This document shows, piece by piece, positions 8,260 through 18,535 of a stretch of DNA of 64,000 nt. Below the pieces are notes generated by a model. It saw only the letters and a list, made by a program, of their open reading frames with translations. It ran no database searches and was not told where the DNA came from. Position 1 is the first letter of the stretch. Each line of letters begins with the position of its first letter. The position numbers were made by a program, and so were the translations under genes. The stretch comes from Coenobita brevimanus. Taxonomy: Eukaryota > Arthropoda > Malacostraca > Decapoda > Coenobitidae. Location: NCBI GenBank assembly GCA_032717465.1, contig CM064666.1:21099732-21163731 (forward strand). Direction: 5' to 3'.

Positions 8260-11200
8260 ATGGGTTCCATCATCTAGTGAAACTGTCGGGGTTTACATGC
8301 CTACTATGAGGAATTGTGTCATCTGGTTTCTCAATTTACTCCTCTGTGCATGTGTATCCAGGAGACCATGGTAGGTAATACTGTTCCTTCCAGTCCTTCT
8401 GGTTACCATGCCTTTTTTTCTGATCCTGCCAGGCCAAGGTCATCATGCAGGTGCTCCTGTCTTCCTTTGCAAGGATATTCCTTACCCTCATGTGGACATC
8501 TCCACTCCCCTGCAGGCTGTCGCTGTCCGGATGTTTTTACGTCAGCAGTACACAGTTTGCAGTCTTTATCTTCCTCCTAGTGCTACTGTTGAAAGGGCAG
8601 ATCTGGAATGCCTTATTCATGACCTTCCTTCTCCCTTTGTGTTACTAGGAAATATGAATGCTCACCATTCGCTATAGGGAAACAGTGATGCCAACCCTCG
8701 GGGTGTAATGCTGGCCTCTTTAGTGGAAGATGAGGAGTTAGGCATTTTCAATCCCAATAAAATGACTTATTTCCATAGTCAGACTGGAACTTTTACTGCC
8801 ATTGATTTGTCTTTATGCTCAGCTGATGCTGTTTTAGATTTTACCTGGGATGTGTTGCCAGACCTGTATGGTAGCGACCATTTTCCATTACTTTTAACTT
8901 CTAGTGCTGGTGGACCTCAGCCATGTCTTTGTTGCTGGCTTCTGGATAAGGCTGACTGGCCAAGTTTCAGGGAATTAAGTTTCATTTCCCCTTCTGTCAA
9001 TGAGTTTGGTTGTTTTACTGAGGCTGTGTCATATTTCAATACCGTGTTGCACTCAGCAGCCTTGTTATCTATTCCAAAAACGAAGGGTCAATTTCCTACA
9101 CGTCCAGTTCCTTGGTGGAACTCTGTGTGCAGTTCCGCAGTGAGAGCCAAACGAGTCACCTTCTCTCGACTTCGTCGACACCGTGGGGATCCTCAGTACT
9201 TGGTGGCGTTTCAGAGTGCACGAGCTCATATGAGGCGGGTTTTAAAGGAGGCCAGGCATTCATCCTGGAAGGGTTATGTTTCCTCCATCAATTCGAGGAC
9301 TACCATCACCCAGATGTGGAACCGGGTAAGGAAAATTTCAGGAAAATTTTACTGTCCCCTCCCCTCCTGTTTTATCTGCAGCAGGTGGAACTGTGGCTGA
9401 TCCACTTGCTGTTGCCGAGTTGCTTGCTGATCATTTTGCCAGTGTGTCAAAGAAGGATGCAGATACGCCTTCGGCTTGCCCCTGTTGGCGCCTAGAGTAT
9501 CTTGGTCTCAGTTTTGCCTCTGCTGGAGGAGAGCCTTACAATGTTTCATTTTCAATTTCTGAACTCTAGGCAGCTCTATTGCAGTGCCATGATTCCTGTA
9601 CTGGTTATGATGATATTCCTTATGCCTTTTTACGTCACCTGTCTGATGAGTCCCTGTTGTTTTTGCTTTCACTGTTTAATAAGATGTGGTGTTCTGAGGA
9701 GTTTTCAGCTTGTTGGGGTGTTACTGTAGTTATCCCCATCCCCAAACCAGGTAAGGACCACCTACAGGTGACGAATTCTAGGCCTATTTCTTTGATGTCT
9801 TGTATATGTAAAGTTTTGGAAATGATGGTCAATGTTAGACTTGTGTGGTTTTTAGAGAGAGGTGACTTCTTATCCCCTGCCCAGTATGGTTTTCGAAAAA
9901 TGCGATCTACCTCTGATGCACTACTGTCCTTGGAATCTTCTGTCATTGAGGATTTCTTCTCTAACCAACACCAGGTCAGGATCTTCTTCGATCTGGAGAA
10001 GGCATATGACACTGCATGGCGTCATGGTATTTTACTCTCTCTTCATGAGTTTGGTCTTCATGGACGCTTGCCTATTTTTATTCAACAGTTTTTATCTAAC
10101 CGAATTTTAAGGGTGTGAGTGGGAGGAGTGCTTTCTATTGCCTGAGCACTAGAGGATGGAGTACCACAGGGGAGTATCATTAGTGTTACTCTGTTTGCTG
10201 TAGCCATTAACAGTGTCATCAGTGTACTTCCTGACGGTGTACGAGGATTACTATATGTCGATGACCTCTCGATTTCCCGCACTGCGTCTAGAATGTCTCT
10301 GATAGAGAGGAAGTTGCAGCTGGCTCTCAATCGAATTTCTGACTGGGCAGAAACTCGCTGTTTCCATTTTTCTTCAACAAAGACAGTGGCTATGCATTTT
10401 TGTCATTTTCGAGGGGTTCACTCAGACCCTGACTTCTATCTCTATGGTAGGAGAATATCCTGTGTGGAAGAGATGCGGTTTCTGGGTCTTCTGTTTGATA
10501 GATGACTAACCTGGGTTCCTCATATTCGTTCTGTTAAGGCGGCTTGTCTTAAAGCTTTGAGTCTTTTGAAGGTTTTAGCTCATATCTCTTGGGGTGCTGA
10601 CTGTCAGACCCTCCTCCTCTTGCATAGGTCTCTTATTCTTCCTAAACTTGAATATGGGTGTGAGGTCTACTCCTCTGCAACAGATGCCCGTTTCCGGCTG
10701 TTAAATTCTGTGCATCATGCTGGTGTGCATCTGGCAACCGAAACATTCAGATCATCCCCGATTCCAAGTTTATTGGTGGATGCTGGTGTACTCCCCTTGG
10801 ATTTCCGACGCCAACTGCTAATAATGAAGTGTTGGTATCGTCTTCACCGCATTCCAGACTCAATTTCTTGTGCCATCGTCTCCCAGGATTCCCGATCTTC
10901 TGTTTTTGCCGCCCATCCTAATTTCTTAAAGCCATTTGGTTACAGGGTCCGGCCTGATATGTTAGCCGTCTCTGTTCCAAGACTGGCAATTTGTCCATAT
11001 CGGATCCCAAGGGTGGGTTCTTGGCTGCTCCCTCGCGTGACATTCTGTAGGTCCGTTGTTGAAAAAAAGGGCTCACTTCCCTCTCAGGTGTCCCTTTCCC
11101 TCTTTTTAGAACATGCCTCCATTCATGAGGGTTCTGTCCCTGTCTATACTGACGGGTCTAAGATTAATACTGGAGTAGGATTTGGTGTTGTCTTCCCTTG

Positions 11201-11638
11201 CTTTAGTAGGGGTGGTAACCTTCTTGACTTTACTTCACTGTATACGGCAGAACTGACTGCAATTTTATATGCTGTTAAAATTATTTTCACTCTCCCCCAA
11301 TCTTTTTTTGTTATTTTTAGTGATGTGCGTAATGCTCTGTCTGCACTGGAGTCTTTTAATTCATCCCATCCATTGGTTTTATCAATTTTAGAGTGGCTTT
11401 TTCTTCTTGGCCGTCATAGCCGCAGCATAGACTTCTGTTGGGTACCCGCACATGTTGGCGTTGTGGGCAGTGAGAGGCAGATACTTTAGTTAAAGCTGCA
11501 TCTTCTTAACAGCCCCCAACTGACTACCCACTTCCTGCTTCTGATGTAACACCTTACGTGCGATACATAATTCGTACGTGTTGGCAGAGGCAGCGGGATG
11601 TTATCACAATAAACTAAAAGAAATCTTTCAGAGAGTGC
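8260..11638 (+). pseudogene. LINE A1 ORF2 (endonuclease, RT, RNase H), decayed
   Basis: The ATG at 8260 begins MGSII and is followed by an in-frame TAG five codons on. Recognisable in order: endonuclease motifs QETMVG and SDHFPLL (about 8876), RT motifs PKPGKDHLQ, FFDLEKAYDTAWRHG (about 9985-10030), GVPQGSI and YVDDLSIS (about 10255), RNase H motifs YTDGSK (about 11150), TAELTAIL and WVPAHVGVVG (about 11440). Multiple frameshifts and stops separate these segments. Unlike A3, the endonuclease SDH motif is intact here. It ends by truncation before the C-terminal cysteine motif. Confidence 0.85.
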
Positions 11639-11646
11639 ATTCCTCA

Positions 11647-11649
<3 letters not shown>

Positions 11650-11683
<34 letters not shown>
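11650..11683. repeat. (AT)n microsatellite
   Basis: About 17 AT units between truncated LINE A1 and the left TIR of the Tigger derivative. Confidence 0.95.
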
Positions 11684-11686
<3 letters not shown>

Positions 11687-12908
11687 CCCTCTACTTTCCG
11701 GACGCCCACTTTTTAGACATCCCCACTTACCGGCCATTGTGGGCCTGGACCATCGGAACCGAAAAATGGCCAAAAAAAGAAAAAAAAAATCCGAATTTTT
11801 TCCCACCCGTAATTTGAAATTGCCTTGCGGTGCCAAACAGCTGCTTACACCATGGCCCCTTCACCCCTTCCTTCCTCCCCCCTCCCCCCTTCCCTGTCAG
11901 GGTTGTCATTTGTTATTTTTCATTACCAAATGTGTGCCAATTTGGTAATGAAAAATTCGTTTGGTAATGAACCAGAATAATGCATTACCAAACTGATATT
12001 TCACATGTATGAGGATACACAGGATGGAGATGGTGGATTGTTTGCTTTCTCTGATTAATCTGCTACCCTACATAGCGTGAAAATAATCAACGTGCTGTTA
12101 ATTATAAGGAGAGTGATTACATGTATTTCCACTTGTATATATAATTAGTGAAGAATAAATGCTAGCTTTACAAATTTGGTAATGAAAGGTTAAATTGGTA
12201 ATGAAAGTTGAGGAGATTGGTAATGTGGCCGTTGCGATCTGGCAACTCTGTTTCTCCGACATCAACAGTTACTCCCTAACTTCGATTGTGAATAGATGCT
12301 TATTGCACTGGAAGCAACATGTGCTCGTTTTTTGTGAATAAACAGTGAATATACTGCAATACCTCGCCTCTAGACCACATGGGAATTTAAAGTGTTGTGC
12401 AGTGTTAAGAAATTTGAACTTAGAGTGCAAAGGATCAACTGTGGAATGCAAATTGGCAGTTTATCTGGCGGTTAGAACTGCAGTGGTGCAGTTAAGAACA
12501 ATGTGCAGTGCTAAACAATTATAACTCACAGTGCAAAGAATTAAGTGCAGAACAACACTGGATTACTGTACGTGCTTCAAGAGCATTTTCACCACTGCCA
12601 AAACCTTAGAAAGGCAGCCACAAACGTGATGTAAGTACCCTGGCTGAGGTACAGTCACTTCTACTTCCTCATTCTTTGGTTCCTTTTCATTTATTTCATG
12701 CTTTATGTCCATTATTGGTGTGAATAAGGTCTTAAATAGGTTTAAATAGGTGCTATGCATGTCTAGGAGGGAGTTATTTAGGTGGCTTTCAAAGTAAGGC
12801 TGGGTTAGGGTCTCTAAGTACCAGTCCAGAAGGCTGGTGCCCACTATCCGGACAGGACCACTTTCCAGACGTGCCTTTGGCTCTATTACGTCGGATAGTG
12901 GAGGGATT
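11684..12908. mobile_element. Non-autonomous Tigger-like element inserted in a TA tract
   Basis: The terminal inverted repeats are AATCCCTCTACTTTCCGGAC (11684-11703) and, read inward on the other strand from 12908, AATCCCTCCACTATCCGACG. TA microsatellites border both ends, as expected of a TA-targeting element that landed in, or seeded, a TA tract. The right ~550 bp are homologous, inverted, to the 3' region of the Tigger copy at 1432-1980. No transposase is encoded, so it would depend on a Tigger transposase. Confidence 0.8.
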
Positions 12909-12909
12909 A

Positions 12910-12911
<2 letters not shown>

Positions 12912-12967
<56 letters not shown>
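12912..12967. repeat. (TA)28 microsatellite
   Basis: Uninterrupted TA tract directly beyond the right TIR of the Tigger derivative. Confidence 0.96.
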
Positions 12968-12970
<3 letters not shown>

Positions 12971-13600
12971 GTATATCATGTAGTGGCCCCACTGGATGTT
13001 GGAGAGTGCGTCTGAGAACTTAGATGGGTTACTTTAATGCAAAACTCCAGCCTGCAACCACCCACACCCACAAGCATTTGGTGTGAAGGGGTTCTTACAT
13101 GTGATAGCCTAAATCGATATTCGAGCCTCCAATAAATACATAGATTACTGCTAACAAACATAATCAAGTTATGTACAGAACATCATGTTTCTATTATTTT
13201 CTGTCACCAGATGTTTGTACTCTGATACGGAATATTTTGGCAGGCAAAAGGATAATCAACACGTTGACAACCTACTGAGTGTTTCAATTTCTTTCAGAAT
13301 AAATATTATTCAGCTTGTGGTAACCTGAAAATAATACTATGTTTGATGATTGCCTGTGGAAGGCTTAGTGCTGTAATGACAGTAGGAATGACTTGTCATG
13401 TAGGGTACGTGTTTAACCCTCCCCCCACCCCCAAGACTCTCAACTCGGCTGACCTTGTTGGGTAGAAAATATACATACATTCATACTTTAATGATAGTTT
13501 TCTATGAACATGATTCTGAAGAATATGGTACAAGATAGGGTAAACAGAACCATTCATTCTGTTCTCCTTTTGTATGCACTCTCTTACCTTCATGTTAAAT
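12968..13600. other. Unassigned sequence
   Basis: No coding region, inverted terminus or repeat recognised. The only notable detail is a short C-rich run near 13420. It may be the 5' flank or decayed 5' region of LINE F. Confidence 0.5.
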
Positions 13601-13879
13601 TTATATTCCTTCTCTGCCTACCTCACACCTCTCACAAACCAACTCCCATGTAACTAGCACTGCTGCTGTTATCCCCGTTCCTTCCCTTCCTCCCATCTCA
13701 CCATTCGCCTCTCTGCCACCCTCTCCCCTCCTCATCCCTCCCCCTCTCCCGGCAACCGCACATATGGGACCTCGCTCTCTCCTACCTCTCCACCCACTCT
13801 CCTTCTCTTTTCCTCCACTTTCGCAACCATCCGTTCCCCAACTCTTTCATGACAATTCTCCATCTCCCCCCATGTCCTA

Positions 13880-16800
13880 ATGGGTCACAAACTCAGACAA
13901 AATAAAATTTTATCTTGGAACGTATGGAGTGTCCATCGCCGCCTGGCTGACCTTTCTCATTATGCTACATCTCGTCACCTGTTATCTGCCTTCAGGAGGC
14001 TTCCCCTCACTCTCGTCGCCCCAGACCCCCACCCAGGCTTCGGGGATACCACTGCTATCGTACCCATTCTGGCCAAATCCTGGTTACATACGAATACATT
14101 CGTCACTCTGTTCCTCACACCCTTATTACCAAATCGCCTGCCTCTTCTCACTCCTCCCTCTTTCACTTCTTTCGCCTCACTGTAAACAATATCTCAGTAT
14201 ATATGTAATGTCTATATCAGTCTAACTGGGGTGACCCCACCACTTTACCTACTCACTGCTCTTCATGCATCCTCTACCTGGTCGATTTTAATGCCTCTCA
14301 TCCGTCATTTGGCGGTTCCCGCGCTTCTCCTGCTGGTCATCGTCTCCATGACTTTGCCCATAACCATCACCTGCATCCTTTCCCCACTCCTCATCCTACT
14401 CATGTTGGGGGAGGCTATCTCGATCTCGTCTTTGGTAGCAACGTGGCACAAGATGCTGTCACTGTTGACATTGTCCCTACTCTTACCTCCGACCACAATG
14501 CCATCCTTGCTACATATTCCATTTCCATACTACATTCCTGGCACCACCATGTTAGGAAAAAGATTAATATCCCTATTCCTCTGTAACCCACTTTCAAGGA
14601 TATGCTAACCACCTGGTTTGCCAGTCATTCATTCACCACATCAATTGAACTTTACACCTCCCTGGTTACCGTGGTTCAGACCCTCTGTGATCATTATGTG
14701 CTGCAAGTCAACCATACGAAAACCTCTGCTCACCAGGCCAGGGAGTGTGTACAGGACTGCCGTCTACATGAAAGTGAGGAGGAAGTGCAGCGAGCAGCGG
14801 CTGTGTACCGTGCTGACCGCACTGCTGGCAACCTCCACTCCTATCTCACTGCAGCCAGCTCCTCCCATGACCTCAAACACAGTGTTCGCCAGGAGTATTG
14901 GCATGACTTTCTCCAGCCTATTGATGCACACACACACCTCAATCTGGGGCTTGGCAGCTTGTTAAGAGTTGTTCAGTCACGTGAGTCCCCCTTCACTCCT
15001 CTCCACCACAGTCCTGTGGAATATGCCAACAACCTAGTTGACAAATGGTCCACCCAATCTCAGCTGACATCCCTGCCTCCCCTCATCAACGCTCGCCTCT
15101 TGGATGCTGGAGGAAACAGGCTAGCACGTATCGCAGAGGCTCACTTCACCCCCCTCTCCTCTTGATGATCACCCCATCACCAGTGATGAGTTGCACTTTG
15201 CGCTATTGCAAGGCATGACAATTGCCCCAGGTGATGATGGGATCACCTACGCCACACTCAGACTCATCACTCAAGCACCTGGCAATCCCCTACTCTCACT
15301 CTTCAACCTGATTCTTTCTGAAGGCAATCTCCCTGCAGACTTGACCCGTTGCACCATCATCCCCATCCCTAAGCCTAATTCCTCTGATTTCCATCCCATT
15401 TCCCCAACTTCCTGCATCTGCAAAGTCCTCGACAAAATTCTTTTAGCAAGGCTCCGCAATCTTCTTCAGGACCAGTTCTCTCTCCATCCGTTTGGTTTCC
15501 TCCTATGCCGAAGCACACAACATTGCCTTGCAGAATGACTCACCCACTTCACATCATCCTCTTTACAGCCTTCATTGACCTCAGAGCTGCATTCGATGTC
15601 GCAAACCGTGGCATCGTCCTTGACAAACTTGCCCACCTCGGTGTCTCTGGCCACCTGTTTTGCTGCCTGGAAAGCTACCTGTCCCACCGTCAGTCTCTGG
15701 TTCTGTTATGTGGGGCGATTAGTGATTACAGACCGTTCAATCTTGGCACACCTCACGGTGGGGAACTTAGCCCCTTCCTCTTCAATCTTCTTATGAATAG
15801 ATTCCTCTGTCTTTTAGGTCTCATCCCTGACTCCTCCCTGATCCTAATTTATGCTGATGATATCTGCATCCACTCTCTTTCTCCCGTCACTTTTCAACGT
15901 CTCTTAGTTAAGTTCGGCCAGGTTGCTTCTGCTTGTGGGTTGATTATCAACGCTACCAAAACCAAACTGTTTACACGATCCCTCACTCATAGGCTTGCTT
16001 GCACAACCATAACCCTCCTCAGCTGTCATCTTGAGGTAGTGCAGGATTAAACATACCTCAGGATTCCCCCTCTCTTCCCTCTTTAATCTCTCCCAGTATA
16101 TAATCACTACCGGTATCTGCATGCACCTTCACCACAGACATAAACTCCTTGGCACACACACTTGTGACTCTCATGGGGTTAGCATCCTTGTAGCTTGATC
16201 ATTTTACCTGTTATATATTCACTCCTTTCTTGTTTATCATGCTATCCCTCTCTTGTCCCCTCAACACAGCTCTGACCATTTGAAGTGGTACAAAATTGGG
16301 TGATGCATCTCATTCTTAGCTGCCCCAGGTCTGTCAGAGTAGTCAACATGCTCCATGAACTCAATCTGTATCCCATCACCGATTGCGTTCAGTTGCTTGG
16401 AGTCTGCTCTGCCACACAGTGTCTGACCACATTTCCGTCTCCTGCTTCATACTTTTCCTCCCAATTGGTTGACATTCTCTCAGATTCCACTCACCAAGAT
16501 CGAATCTGGCATACTCACGTGCCAGGCCTGGCATCCTAACTATAAAGAATTAACTTGGCACTCAACTGCCCTCTCCAGCTTTCTGGCCGTGATCCCGCCA
16601 GTATCCATGCTGATCTTGTCACTCCCATCCCTACTGACCCTTTTCCCCTACATGGACATGTACGATTCCTGCTGTGCACTACACACCTTCTGCACCTGCC
16701 TCTGACTGTTTATCAATCTCTTCACCCCTCTCCATCACTGAAACCCTTAACTCCCTAGCCCGCACCTGCCCTCTCGTCAGTCTGCTCATCGCTCTCGTGA
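13880..16800 (+). pseudogene. LINE F ORF2, endonuclease and RT part
   Basis: The ATG at 13880 gives a protein starting MGHKLRQNKILSWNV, typical of the first strand of an APE endonuclease (in-frame W where an R or C is usual). After several frame changes the RT follows: GDDGITYATLRL and IPIPKPNSSDFHPIS with SCICKVLDKILLARL (15230-15460), FIDLRAAFDVANR (about 15575), GTPHGGELSPFLFNLLMN (about 15745) and the catalytic YADDICI (about 15850). The linker continues degenerately to about 16800. It is a non-functional copy of a LINE polyprotein that would nick DNA and reverse-transcribe its own RNA. Confidence 0.75.
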
Positions 16801-16819
16801 GGTCAGTCTGCTCAGACGT

Positions 16820-16990
16820 GCTAATGACCTGTGACAGTGTTGCGCTAGTGTGTTTTAGTAACCTATGATAGTGTTGTGTTAGTGTGTTGTAGTGACCTGG
16901 GATAGTGCTGTGCTAGTGATCCGTGAAAGTGTTGTGCTACTGTGTTGCAGTGACCCATAGTGACCCGTGATAGTGTTGTGCTACCGTGTG
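16820..16990. repeat. ~34-bp tandem repeats in the CR1 5' UTR
   Basis: About five imperfect copies of a unit containing GTGACC, GATAGTGTTGTGCTAGTGTG and GTTGTA lie directly upstream of ORF1. Tandem 5' UTR repeats in LINEs can act as internal promoter modules; that role here is inference. Confidence 0.7.
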
Positions 16991-17004
16991 TGAATTTGTA
17001 CTTG

Positions 17005-18245
17005 ATGGTTTCCTCGGCAGAGAGCAGTGTCTCCACTGCAGGTATTGAAAAGAACTACTTTGAATTAAAGGAGGAACTTCTTGAACTGAAGCGGAAGGTA
17101 CAAATTCTCAGTCAGAAGTCACAAATGAGGGAGTTGTTGGAGGAGATGTTGGAGGAGAGAAAGAAAAAAGCTGAAGGTTGGACACTTCCTCACAAGGGTG
17201 CAACAAAGCTCACTCTTAAGAAGCAAGCGGAATTTAAGACCACAAATGCCTTCGACGCACTACGGGACGAATGTGAAGGGAAGGCAGAGAGGGAAGTAGA
17301 GGACAAGGACGGTGAGAGAACTTCCCATACAGGTAAGTATAACCAGAACAAGAAAGGTAAGAAAAGTGTTACCGTTGTTGGAGACTCCCAGGTGAGAAGG
17401 ACGGTGAGAGAACTTCCCATACAGGTAAGTATAACCAGAACAAGAAAGGTAAGAAAAATGTTACCGTTGTTGGAGACTCCCAGGTGAGATATCTTAACAG
17501 AGCCATGTATACGCCACTCACTAAACATGTGTGTCTCCCAGGGGCCAGGGTGGCTAATGTCCATCCTTCCATCCATCCATTGCCAGATGCCACAATCCCG
17601 CACGGGGTGGCCATTTGACTCTGAGTTATTTGTTTTACAGGGAGGGGCACTAACCCTCCACCAACCCACTTGACACGTAGGGAGCACGTATGGTTTGGTT
17701 ATATGGTTACCACCCAGCATTGTAAATGGTTTCTTGGCTAACAGAAAACCATTTGGCTTGTCACTTAACGTAAAGCCATCTGTAACGGAAAGAAAACCAT
17801 TAAGTAGTGACAGGAAAGATGGGAGAAATAGGAAGAGAGGAGGGTGATAGAGAAAATTTCAAATATAGTGAAGGATAGTGGTGACAAACCCACTCTGTGC
17901 CTCAGTGTAGGAGGCAATGATATTAGTAGCCGTAAGAGTAAGGTACTGTGGCAGAAGTATAAGTCGATGTTAGAGAAGGTTAGGGAGAGGGGAGGAACCC
18001 CTGTAGTGCTCGGTGTTTTGCCCAGAAGGCGAGCTGGGAGGGAGTGGTTGAGCAGGGCAATAGGTTTTAATTGCTGCCTTGAAAGGTATTGCAGAGATAA
18101 TGCAATACCTTTCATAGACAGCTGGGACCGGTTTTATGGACGAAGTGCCTTGTATAGTTGGGATGGGACTCATCTTAGCAGGCATGGAGATACTGTTTTA
18201 GCTGGAATGATAGATAGGGAGTTAGAGTGGTTTTTTCGAGGTTGA
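17005..18245 (+). pseudogene. CR1 ORF1: coiled-coil plus SGNH (GDSL) esterase
   Basis: The ATG at 17005 begins MVSSAESSVSTAG, followed by a Leu/Glu/Lys coiled coil (FELKEELLELKRKVQILSQK; MRELLEEMLEERKKKAEG), a basic linker, then esterase block I (VTVVGDSQVR, about 17370). A 92-bp tandem duplication (17311-17402 and 17403-17494) repeats block I and shifts the frame. Downstream, 17844-18245 encodes block III (LSVGGNDIS) and block V (WDGTHLSRHGD), with the catalytic Ser, Asn, Asp and His all visible. In CR1 elements this esterase ORF1 binds nucleic acid and probably lipid. The segment 17500-17840 between blocks is poorly conserved. Confidence 0.8.
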
Positions 18246-18535
18246 GTAGTAGACGTACAGGAAGTTACAACAACTACATTCAGAAATCATTATTACCATA
18301 TTTGGATAGATGATGAAGACTTGCTAAAGTAAGAACAAAAGTTTAACCATTAGTGTAGATACATCAACTCAGGCACCTCAAATTGAGCAGGCGACGATGG
18401 AGGACAGAACAATCGATGATAGAAGGGCGATAACTGATAGTACAACAAAAATTTATATTAGTAAAGAGTTTCCCAGTTAGTAATGAAACAAAAAACAGTA
18501 AATCCCACAGTAGAGGCATAACTACTCGTAATAAT

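Larger units (their letters stand above)
7192..11638 (+). mobile_element. LINE copy A1 (I-superfamily-like), internally deleted and 3'-truncated
   Basis: The copy starts exactly at the family-A 5' terminus (CCCTGTTGAGGGGGG, TCACCTTGACATGGTGG), with a 5' UTR homologous to A3, A4 and C. A deletion then joins the 5' UTR at about 7564 directly to the late part of ORF1. The joint lies at GGTCATGCGTACTG, where both parents have CATG, so it looks like a microhomology deletion or template jump. ORF2 follows from 8260. The 3' end stops within the post-RNase H region at about 11638 beside a TA tract, about 1 kb short of the family end, so the family 3' hairpin is absent. The domain set (APE endonuclease, RT, RNase H; CCHC ORF1) fits the I group of LINEs. 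Confidence 0.85.

Noticed and set aside
12563..12844. 93-codon minus-strand frame in the Tigger derivative
   Set aside because: No homology recognised, lies in a transposon non-coding region shared with 1432-1700 where the frame is not kept.
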